Assembly (NCBI GenBank): GCA_037893225.1 | Contig: JAZGUH010000199.1 | Location: 1,798,001 to 1,862,000, forward strand | Source: Hippasteria phrygiana | Taxonomy: Eukaryota; Echinodermata; Asteroidea; Valvatida; Goniasteridae | Length of the DNA stretch: 64,000 nt | Reading direction: 5' to 3' | Part shown: piece by piece, positions 25,401-37,400 of the stretch | Layout: every line of letters starts with the position of its first letter | How positions within the stretch are numbered: position 1 is the first letter of the stretch | Translations under genes and position numbers: made by a program | Notes under the pieces: generated by a model | The model's database searches: none | What the model saw: only the letters and a program-made list of their open reading frames with translations | Told to the model about the DNA's origin: nothing

Positions 25401-28400
25401 TTTAAAGACTCTCTCGTCTTTTTTAAGGACTCCTGCGTAGCCTCAAATCCCATTTAACTTGAACTTTGTTTTTCCGTAGGTTCGAGAATTTGACCAAGAA
25501 ATAACATTGCTCTTCCACACTGTAGGAACAGGCATGGGACAATTCAAAGTAAGTGTGGATTGTTGACGCTTTGCCGTTATGTGACTGATGGGAGTTGCTT
25601 TCCTAGTGACAGAGGGCTGATTTGCTTTTTCAGATGTTGAAGAAAAACATTTCCATACCATGTTTTACTCCAATTTGGAGACAATTATTTTTACCCTAAA
25701 AGGCGTTAGAGAAAATTGCCCCTATAGTAATAGTTTCAATGAAATTCCTGCAAATGATATTTTTGTTCATGAAAATATAAAACGTAAACAGTCGAAGTTT
25801 TAAGGAACTTATGGAGAGTTAGAGATCAGTGAGTTTATTCACAGTCCAGCAAAAACAGTACACATAAACTATAAATCTCAGAGATGAAACTGGCATATGG
25901 GGAAACAATCTTAAAATAGGCCGAACAAAAATACGTGTCCGAAATCTGGGCCACGCTGAAGTTACACATGTACTTGTTTTTACATGCATGTACAATACAC
26001 TTCATGCCCGATTTCCGGACACCGCATCCTGTAAATGTTACGATAAAAGAAATGTTCAGTGTTTTCATAAAATTAAAAAGACTGAATTACGGTTAGAGTA
26101 ACGGACTCATCAACAAAGAAGTTCACTTCTTACTTGAGAAAGTCGAGGAAAAGTCTAAAAGACAAGGACACCATTCAATCATGTCCATGATTCAACTAAA
26201 CTCCACTAAACGTACGTGGGGGAAAAATCGGGCATAATCGTCTTTTTCTTCCAACAAATGTATCACTTATGCTCTCTTCACCATCCTCAAGGTATTAGAT
26301 CATTGTGATTTTTAACCAGTTCGCGTCAGCGAGGCAAGGATCCAGCGGAAATATCTATCAGCGACTGGCTCGCAGTGAGCGAGGCCAGGGTGTGCTACCC
26401 GCAGATAAAGGTCTGAACCCGCGTCTGGCACCCAGGCTCGTGAAAAATAATCCTGGCATGAACTGGTTATAAAGCATTGCATTTTGTCAAACTAAATCTG
26501 AAACCTCCGAAAATCGCACGTTGGATTTTATCCATTGGATCGTTCATGTGCCTACCCGTTCCCGGTCGGCCATGTGCTTGCGGGTGGCGTGGTGTACGTG
26601 TACGGTGGTACTGTTGCATACATGTATCACTGTGTGTACAGGTTCTGTATATATCTCCGAGGACAAGAGGAGAAAGGAAATACCGTAAGAATTAAACCTT
26701 TCAGTCCTCGCACGTCAAGTCTTTTGTTGAAATCGGACCTCCGACGTACTAGTGCTCCGTCGTGAATGCACGAATGCTATGTCCATGTGTTCTTAACAGT
26801 TCACTTAATGAGTATAGAATTAGATGACGTTCTTTGGGAATCGCGGCCTTGCCACGATAAAATGCATTTTTTTTACAGAAAATCATGAGTTATACCACTA
26901 TATTTCCGTTTATACCAGTTCACTTGCATAACATTTTTTTTACCCAGGGCGTGCCCAAACAGTTTCAAACTGGTTTCCATAGGGCCCCGCTTACATTTTT
27001 AATTAAAAATGAATAGTTTACACACATAGAAGAAAAAAATGAGTATTTACACATGTGCAAAAATATTTTACGCAAATACAAGAATATATACATGAATCAA
27101 CCTTTACACAAATAAAGTTAACTTAAACGTGAAAGATTACAAGTGTCCAGCCATTAATCTTTACTATCTGTTTACACTGCTATAGTTTGAGTCCACGTAC
27201 TACGTCCCGGAACCAGACCAAGGCGATTGCGATTTTGAGCTGCTGATTGACGAGAGCGAAGAGGCACAAGAATGGGACGAGGCCAATGGTCCGGCTGGCG
27301 AGAAAGACAAGGAATATTTCGTGTATGACGTCAGAGTCAGGTACGGATGCTTGTGGGACCGTGGTATTGGTGGCTTTGTTTGTTTTACGCCAGCCATAAT
27401 AGCAACGAAGCAAGTTAACTGTTCATTAGTACTGTGATTTTATTTTGGTTGGGGGGGGGGGGGTGTATCGCCCAACACAAGGCCAAAAGTCAACTCAAAG
27501 GGGCGGGCTACAAAAGGCTAAATACATTGTACATGAGAGAAGTTTTAGTTATATGAAGTTTAACTACAACATGCATTACTGCAACAAATGAGCTATTGCA
27601 AAGATCTGAAAAGATGTGATAAGATGTGATATAGTTGCCCGCAACACCACTCAACGTAGTATAAAAAAGAACAGGATTGTTCTATTTCAAGTGCTACATA
27701 GCAGTGTTGTATTAACCAAGTCATTTTTTTCCAAGTCAAGTCAAGTCACAAGTCAATTTTTTTTCAAGTTAAGTACCGAGTCTCAAGTCAATTGTTGCAC
27801 GTAGTAAATTCAAATTCCAATGACAAATGACTTTTGGCTGGCACGTATGCACTGTACAAAATCAACCTTGCATGCCCGGTCTTGACAATTCTCCATGCAG
27901 TCGTCCACTAGTGCTGCAGCCCCGCATACGTACTGGACACCTAGCTTGCTATGCGCTGGCATATTTTTTTTTCAACTGGTATGTGCATAGGCCCAAAAGT
28001 TGTTTGTTTTTACAAAAGTGTTGATGTCAGCAAGTCATGTTTTTTCAAGTCAAGTCAAGTCAAGTCAAGTCAAGTCCCAAGTCATTTTTTTTCCCAAGTC
28101 AAAGTCAAGTCTCAAGTCCGAGTCAGCAAGTCAAGTCAACAAGACTGCTACGTAGTAAATGAAGACCTCAGGCGCAAAAGCCGCTAAACGGCAACAAACA
28201 ATTATTTGATTTACGTATACTAGGCACTCAGATTTTTCACTTGATATCGCTATCTCATTTTTCATGGAAGTGGCGTTAAGCGGCTTTTGCGCCTGAAGTC
28301 TTCAAATATTGCTTAAACAAAATAATGCACACGATAATAATTTGTTGCAATTTACGCTGGAGCATCCCTAATCTGAGAATGACTTGACATAATAACTTCC

Positions 28401-31400
28401 TATTTGGTATGTGGGTTGGTCTTGGGGTCTTCTAGAACCCTATTGGTTTTGGACCCCATATGTCAAAGGTCAAGGTCATTATGCTTAAAACAATAGAAAT
28501 GGTTGGGACATGATAACTTGCTTTAATCTGAAATAATAGTCTTATTTCTCTTGCAGATACAGTAAAGCAGATCCATAACGTCTGATGCTAGCCATTTGCA
28601 CTTTCCTTTGATGCATGTTTGTCATATTAACACATTTTTCTTTTTAAAGAAATCAGTCTTTAGTTAAAAAGGGTAATTCAACTTGGCGGGGCATTTGTGT
28701 TTGTCAACACACCATTGTTTTTTTATTTGTTTTATTGTTCCTTTGTTAAACTGCTCCGCCTCTTGTCAGGTACTTACGGGGAGAGAGAACCGGCATGGCT
28801 ATTCTTGACGTGGGTTTGTACACCGGCTTTAAAGCGGTTGAAGGTGATCTGAGAAATGTAAGAATCTTGCTTTTAAAATTTGAGCTTTTCACACACTATA
28901 TGTGACCCGCTCCGGAAAAAGGTATATTATGTCGCAAAATATGAAAAGTGAGTTTTATGTATGTTCGGAAAGCCCGCAATGTAAGCTTTCATTTGGTACA
29001 CGATAGAGCCCCAAAGCCCTTTCCGTTCTGGAGATATCGCGTTTTTGCATATTAATTGGTTCTATGGAGTTCAAATTGCACAACAGAGAAAACAGGCTTT
29101 GAAATAGCTAGTTCTAATACAATGCAATGGAACAATACACTCTAAGAAGGTTATTTTTTCACTTTATTCACTGAAATCAACATTGTTGTGCACCAAATCT
29201 GAAACTTTATTTATTTAAGATGTCATTAACCCTCCTACTATTTAAAAGGTCAAAATCAGTCAAAATTTCCTTCCACCTCCTCTGCTATACTTTTACACAG
29301 ACATCAGATTACATGTGGTTTTGTACTATGGCAGGAGGGTCAAAAACAATCACCTTGACTGATTTTGACCCATACAACAACATGGCTCAGAATATATGTT
29401 TGCATTTAAAGAAGAAAAAGAAAAAGAATTTTGACGAAAAATTTTACCCTCTCAATGTTGAAAGGGCCATTACACGTAAAAGCATAGCGCGACTTATATC
29501 ACATTTTTCTGGAGCGGGTCACATATGTTGAAAGCATCAGACAACCTCAATCTTTCATACAGTTGATACAGCATTTACAACCAATAGATAGGTAACAACT
29601 TTATTATCCCACTTGGGGAAGTTAAAATGGTCTGTGAAAATTCAGAGAAAAGTTTCCAGAGAAAAACATTTAAATATAAAGTACAACACTCACATAAAGA
29701 TTCTAAAACAAACAGTTCCTACTCAAAATTGTAAAACCTAGCTGCAACTTGCCATAAAAACATACAGGTCATGGCCCAATAAACCAGTTTGGTATTTCAA
29801 CTGCGCATGTGCACAATGACATTTTATCCGGAATGACCCGCGTGACCTAACGCGCGTGTGTGAACTCAGAAGGTGGTCGCACAAAGCGCACGTGTTAAAT
29901 TCAATCAGAATGGGCGTTCGCGTAACATGGCGTAACATTACATCAGCAATTTTGTCCCGAATAACCTTTGACCTTTGAGATACCGAACGAACTGGCTGAT
30001 TTCACATGGAGGTGCTAAGCACAAAATAATGCTTAGCAAGCAAAAATCGGGTGAGAACCAGTCAAAGAGAATGCAATTTTGGCCGGTGACCTGGTTTTGC
30101 TAAGCAGATTTGTTTGCAGTCTAAGAAAATTTGTGTGCCGAGTGCTGAGCTAAGAAGCTCCATGAAATGGCCGCTGCTTTTGCCTAATCATTCTGAAGCT
30201 TCCAGCTGTTTCATAGGGGGTTTTCGAAACGCTGGCTTTATCTTGGCTTCAGCTTTGTCTCCGACTTCTGAATAAGGCTGCGTCCGAATCGCTTGTCTAT
30301 AGGGCTATTGTATAGGTGTTCGATCGTCCATTACAACTACGCGTGGCGTAGCCGTAGCTGTAGCTCTAGACGCCCATTTCGGACACGGCCTAACTGAAAA
30401 GCAAACAAAATGTAAGTATTCTAATTTTTGCTTTCATAATCAACCGAATGAATGTTCCTGAAGCAGAACATGCACCAAAATTTAGAATATTTCCATTTGG
30501 TTTGCTTCTCAGTTATTCAGGAGACGGAGCCGGAGCCGAGACGAAGCCAGTGTTTCGAGAAAAAAAAACTAAAAAAGAAAATGAGAACTTTTGTAATTGA
30601 AGACTATAAAGCGAAGGACAAAAAAAATCAAAGTTCGTTTTTTCCTTTTCACAAAAGAGATATGCAAGGTGGTTATACTATCTCTTTAGTAAAAAAAAAT
30701 GGCTGAAAATCTTTTACCTCTGTCATATAGCCCCCAATTTGGCGCTAAATAATACATGCGTGAAAAATTAAGACAATGCTTTTTAAATTCTTTTTCTTTT
30801 TTTGACCATGTGCAGCTGAAGGAGAACAGTGATGGGCGTATCCAGCGTTACGAGAATACTGATCGGTCCGTTGTCTTCTACTTTGAGGATGTAAGCTTGT
30901 CTTCTTTAGTACCAGGGGCGTGCGTACCCAGAAGGCGGGATGGGGGGGGGTCAAATGGGATTCCACCCACCCCCGCTTTGGGCTATTTTTTGGGGGGGGG
31001 AGTGAGGGCAGCAACCATTATCTTTCTTATTGTTGATGTCGTTTGTCTGTTTGTTTGTTTGTTTGTTTGTTTGTTTGTTTGTTTGTTTGTTTGTTTGTTT
31101 GTTTGTTTGTTTGTTTGTTTGTTTTTCCTATTAATCCCTCAAACATGGGCTCTGAAGCCAACAATTTACTTGAACGATAAGTCAGTTCGATATTTCAACT
31201 GCACATGTACACAATGCCATATAGTTATCCCGAATGACCTGTGACCTAGCACGAGCGCGTGAACGCAAAAGGTGGTCGCACAACGCGCACGTGTTCAATT
31301 CAATAAGAATGGGCATTTGCGTACGTATCATCGCATGACATTATGTCAGTAATTTTATCCCAAATAACCTTTGACCTGGACTGTTTCATCGAGACTTCGA

Positions 31401-34400
31401 ACTGGCTTATTGAAGTAGTGTAGCCTACACTACAGTTACAGCTGGCAGGATGATAATCTGACGGGCAATAATCTTGTAAACCGTGTTTATTTTTAAATTC
31501 CCTGCAGATCCCAGGAGCTGAAGCAGTGCGGATACTTTTCCGCGCTGAGCGTGAATTTATCGTTGGCAAAACCCAGCCAGTGGCCATCAAAGTGTACGAC
31601 TACTACAACCCTAGTAAGTACAGGGGTGGATCCAGAGGTACCCGGCCCCCACCTCCGCACCCGCCCCGCCCCAGCACCCGCCCCCGCCCCAGCACCCGCC
31701 CCCGCCCCAGCACCCGCCCCAGGAGTGTTTGTTTTTAATTAGGCTCAGCATTGGTGACCTGTATTTGGCTTTTCTTTTTCTTTTTTTTTCTTTTTTTTTT
31801 GGGGGGGGGGGAGGGCTTTAAAGGAAACAAAAGTACATGTATACTACATCCCCCCCCCCCCTCAAAATAATTATAATATGTAAGAACATTCGGTATGTGT
31901 TTTTTTCTTTCTATTTCCCGATATGGGACTTCTTTCCAAAGAATGTATCCCTGTCCTTAAAGGTAGTATATAACATTTGCAAACATCAAAAAACAAAACT
32001 CTGAATAATTACGAAATACCATACCGTACCGCTGTGTGCTGTCATTTTCAAGAAAAGTGGAAATTTATATCGTTTTCCAACGGTTGTCGGCCGACAATTG
32101 TTGGAAATAGTCCAGTTCCCCGACCTGATAATTCCCGGACTCTATAAAATAGGGTCAGGGAACCAGACTACTGGAACAGATTTTTTTTATTTTTTTATTT
32201 TTTTTTTTGGCCAGCATCTATGCACATAAAACTTTAAACATGTCAGTTTTACAGTATTTGCCAGCAAAAATACTAACCCCCCCAAATCCATTTATTTCTG
32301 AAAATTAAAGCAAAAGCAAGTGTTGTATACTACATGTATACATTTTTAAAGTTCAGAATAACTGAACACCACAAACTTTGGCATATGTTTGATGGAACCA
32401 ACATTGACAGGGTCAAGTTGCGTGGAATCCGTAATAGCTAAGTGAAAAATTGCCGAAAACATAGAAAATTCTGCACTAACTGTTAGTGTATTTCACGGAT
32501 TAGCAAGGCATTTTGGCTTGTGTGCATACACACCCCATAACTAAGGATTCTGCGCTGATGGGGGTTTGCGCAGAATGTCTTTGCTAGCTCGGTTAGCCCA
32601 GAATTGCTGGTCGTTAGCATAGACAATTTGGAGTTAAGTATAAATTGAGTTTAAGCTCGATGATCAAGTTTTGTTGAAGGGAATTCGTGAATTTTCTGAG
32701 ACTGACGGCCTCGAGTATCAGAATTTTGTTTAAGTTCTTCAAATCATGTTTAAACTGTAAAACACCCTAAGTGTTGTCCCCGTATTTCATAAAATCATGC
32801 CAATATCGGTGGACCCATCAAGGTAACGGCCTTTTTTGTTAAACCATGCACCGTGCCTCTTATGACAATGCCTACACAAGAGACTTTCTTAACGGACATT
32901 CTACATCAACTGTCTCCTGCAGCTGGAGAGTGTGTCAAGTTTATCAATCCAGGAGAAGGCTCAAACATGCTCAGTACGCTCTGCGATGGAGACACGTGCG
33001 TATGTGCTGCAGGCAAGTTTACCGGTTTTCATACAAAGTAATTTGTTACATAGAAATCTGTTCTTTGTTTTGTTTGTTTCTTTTCTGGTTGTACTCTTAG
33101 GTTCTTTGTTTGGTGGCCAGGTGTTTGTTTGTTTGTTTGTTTGTGTGTTTGTTTGTGTGTGTGTTGGGTTGTTGAGCTATTTGCCGTGTTTGTTGGTGGT
33201 TGGTGTATTTGGAATGTTTGTCTGTTGGTCAGGGCTGTAGTCGAGTCCATCACAAGTCCATCACAAGTCCCTGCAAGTCCATCACAAACCATCCAATCCT
33301 AACTCCAATCACAAGCTATTCATCCAGTTACTTGTCACCGGCTGTATGAAAGTACTTGTGACTGGACTTGTGAAAGGACTTGCAGGAACTCGACTGCAGC
33401 CCTGCTGTTAGTGCTTTGGGGAGTTGGTTTGTTGGGCCAAACCCAGTCAATGCCCTCACGGATCACAGGTACCTATTTACTCCCAGGTGGAGAGAAAAAA
33501 TATTGTGACGAAGTTTCTTGCTCAAGGACACAAGCACCATGATGCCTAGCTGCTAAACTCGAACCCACAATCTGTAGTGTCACTCCACATTTCAATGTCA
33601 TCACTGAAAGTACATTTGTAAATACGATGTACCATTGTTATTGTCAGACAAGGAAATAAATGTACGTATGAATTTACAAGATTCACTATGAAGCAGAAAA
33701 GTCATCGCACCAATTATTTTTTTTCTCAACAGGAAAATGTGCACGTGATCCATTTAACCAACTTTCCGACTACAATGTGTACAATTTGAAAGTACAAGCT
33801 TGCACATCGACATCTCATTTTGGTAAGGTTTTTTTTTTTTTTTTACTCTTTATTTATTTGCATGTGTGTAATGTTTGAATTTTGTTATTTTATGTAGTTC
33901 CAGATTTTAGCCTAAATATACACCACAGCATTATTCTCTCTTTGTTTTTTCTTAGATTTTTCTTTTCAAAGTGAAAAGAAAAATTGGAAACCTGGCTGGA
34001 GTTGAGCCTGCGACCTCCGGTCACCGTACCGTTTCTTTTTTCTCTTTATCAACAGCCTACGAAGTCCATGTTGACGACGTGGACGACAGAGGTAGTTTCC
34101 TGGTCTACACCATGACCATCGCTGCACCACTGAAAGAAGGTAGGAAGGATCGGCTACAAATATCGCTCCGATGGGTTGTGGTCAGTCTCATAATTTGAAT
34201 AGAAATAAAAATAAAAATAGGAAAAGGCTATAAATTGTTCTGAAACAGCGCTGAGGCATAAGAAGTGCAGCTTTGATGTACACTAGCAGTAATGACCACA
34301 TTACTTGTAGTTCCCCGTGATGTAAGCAGCTATATAAGTTATCCCACGAGCGCCGAGTGGAACACGGAATAATGTAGTGCGTCCGTGTCCCATATTCCAC

Positions 34401-37400
34401 GAGGCCGAAGGCCGAGTGGAATATGGGACATGGACGCACTACATTATTCCGTGTTCCACGAGCGCGAGTGGGATAACGAATTTATCTTCAAGCAAACTTG
34501 ACGCGCAGTAAAGATGGAACACGCACGGCGCTGTGCGCGAAACCTGTACCACGTACACGCACACATCATTAACAGCCAGCACTATCCTGCAGGAGAAACG
34601 GGAGCTATCTGGAAAACGTAACAAGTGTGCACCGAAGACGTGACGATCCACATGGGACGCAAACGCGCAGCTTTTGAATTACGCAAAACGCAGTGCTGCA
34701 CAATCCTTTGGTATCGCGCAATTCGCAGAATTAGAACAGCGCAATTCGGAGTGTGTATATGGGCCATGTGATATGGGTTTTTATCACACTCTCAGCTGCC
34801 ACGGATCGACCAATCAGGATCGAGGATTCAAGTTTGCCTGAAGATAATGTACAAAACTCATAGTTTGTATGTGGAGGGACGTGGCAACCAATGTTGTACT
34901 GCAGATGGTTACCGCCAGAAACAGGTCTTTTTGTTAGCGGGGGTACGCCCATGATTTTCTGTTCTAGTTCTTGATAAATGATTAAAAGAAGCAAAAACAA
35001 ATCTTTGTGTATTCATTATTACCTTTGAACCATTCGTAATTTGTTTTATTATAATTTCTGCAAAATTTAAGTCAAATTCCCCCCCCCCCCCCACGTGCTG
35101 CCCTACCTCAACGTAGGATTTTGGAAGTGACCAAACCGATCCTGAGGTACCATTGTCCTGTCCAGATTTTTAATTCCACTCAAAAGACCAATTTAACGCA
35201 CCAAAAACAAAATCAAGTTGCATGTTTTTAAGCCATCACAGCTACAAAGCATGTTAAGAAAGCAAAGGGAACTATGGTACAAACGTCGTGCACATGTACA
35301 TGTATGCGCAGTGAGAGTAATAATGCAGGCTTTATCAAGTAGTCCTACTTTTTCCTAATTCTTTTATTTTACCTTTCTCCTACTTTTCCTACTTTTCTTA
35401 CTTTTTTCTTTAAATTCCTATTTTTTTCCCTACTTTTTTGTCCCACAACTGCGAAAAATGAAATCCCATTGAATATTTCAGTGTTACACAGTCATATAAA
35501 AATCACACCAATGAAGGTCTTGGGTGCAGGAGTACTGCAACTTTACTTCCAACAGTTTAGTTGAGGATGGAGCACAAGTGTTGTGAGTACAGAACATGCC
35601 AAATGAGGCTTGTGATGCTGTGGACCTTGGTGAGTGTCAATGAAAACTACTACTAAAAGTCCGCACAAGTCCTACTTTTATCTTGATGTTTTTTTTACTA
35701 TTTTGATCTTACTATTCTCCTACTTTTTCACCTGGGTCTGCTTGAAAGTCTGAATAATAGTAATTAAATGAAGACATTTTTCTTTTTAGAGAATGGAAAA
35801 CAAAAGTATTAAAAAGATACAACTTGGCATATCTGTGATTGACTCGTTTCATCATGATATAGCGATGTTGTGATTTGAAGGGGGATCAGTTTGGCGTAGT
35901 GGTACTTTCACCGCCGTGACCCGGGTTCGAATCCCGCTTGGCTTTTCAGTCTACTTTGATTCCCTGGGCTTTCTCCAGATTTGTTCAATCGGGTTTTCCC
36001 TCCCACAGCTGAAACTTTAATTTCCTTCCCTATTTCCAGTGGTGTCCCCTGGCAGAAGACAATTGTCGAAAGATTTCCGTGGGCTATCCAAACCGAGTGC
36101 CAAATAAATAAAGAAGTTATTTTCACATTACTAGGAGATAACGATAAATTCTTACTTGCTTAACCCTAACTCCCTACATCATTTTTCCCCCATGTAACCT
36201 GAATCCTCCAACATCCTCTGATTTCAAAGTGTTAAAACTAGATATAAACTGAATCCTCCAAAATCCTCTTATGGGGACCATAGCATGAATCCTCCAAAAT
36301 CCTCCAGGTTTTTTTTGCATACCCCTAGTAACCTCAATCCTCCAAAATCCTCATGTATCACATTGAGCCTGATAACCTGAATCCTCCATATTCCTGCAGG
36401 GGCAAAAACCCCTAGTAACCTCAATCCTGCAAAATCCTCCGATGCATCAACTTCCAAGTGCCCTCAATCCTCCAAATTCCTCCATTTTGCAAAGAGGATT
36501 TTGGAGGATTTGGGAAGGTTAGGGTTAATATAGTTTAGTTTAGATTTTCAGCGATTGTTAATTTTGGACACATGTGCCAAGCAGGTCACCATGAATGCTT
36601 GTATTATCCAAAAATAATATAACAAATAAGCTGAAGTGGATTTTTTTTTTTGGTGACGGAAATATTTGTCTATATTTCGAAAACACCTTTTTTGATGCTT
36701 CACACCTTTTTATTTCCTGTTGACCATCCAAGGGCTAGACACCGTGCACAGACGAGATCAACGGACATTTTGGAAGATAAAAAGTTGTGACACCCCCCTA
36801 ATCCGGATGAATCAGAAATACCTGGTTATTGGAAGTGCTGCGATAGAAACCAGAGACGACATAGGGAATGACATGTGAGTAATATACTGCAATTTTCGAA
36901 AGTTTCCATACACTGCAACCTTGCCAAAAAAATCCCAAATGACTGTAAGGTGTTACGTGCACGAGGAAAGACTTTAAAACGTGATTTTTATTAAAATACT
37001 GAGACTTTACAATGGAAAAATTTGAGGAACAGTAATTGCTCAAAAATATTTTCTGTCGAGTGTATGTCAACCGCAACAGTTTTGGAGATAAACCCATGGA
37101 ATCAGGCAGGGACTGTGGCCCCGGTCGGGATTTGAACCGGCGTCACAGCTTTGCAAGGCAAAAACAAGTACCGCTACACCAACCTGGGCCCAACTTCATG
37201 GCTCTGCTTACCGTTAGCGAAAAATCCCCGCTTACTGTAGCAGAAAATTCTGTAGTTACGGCAAGCGTATTTCACACGTTAGCGGGGAATTTTGGCTCCT
37301 GAGCATGCGTACATCCCGTAACTAAGGATTCTGTGCTTACAGGGTTTGTTCTGCTAGCGCAAAATGGTGATCGTAAGCGCGGAATACTGTGGTTAGCAGA

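Noticed and set aside
33000..33001. GT (GTATGT) as the donor of C3-like exon 25
   Set aside because: It would join to exon 26 in a frame that hits TGA after about 18 codons and would lose the conserved Cys pattern; the GC donor at 33013 keeps both.
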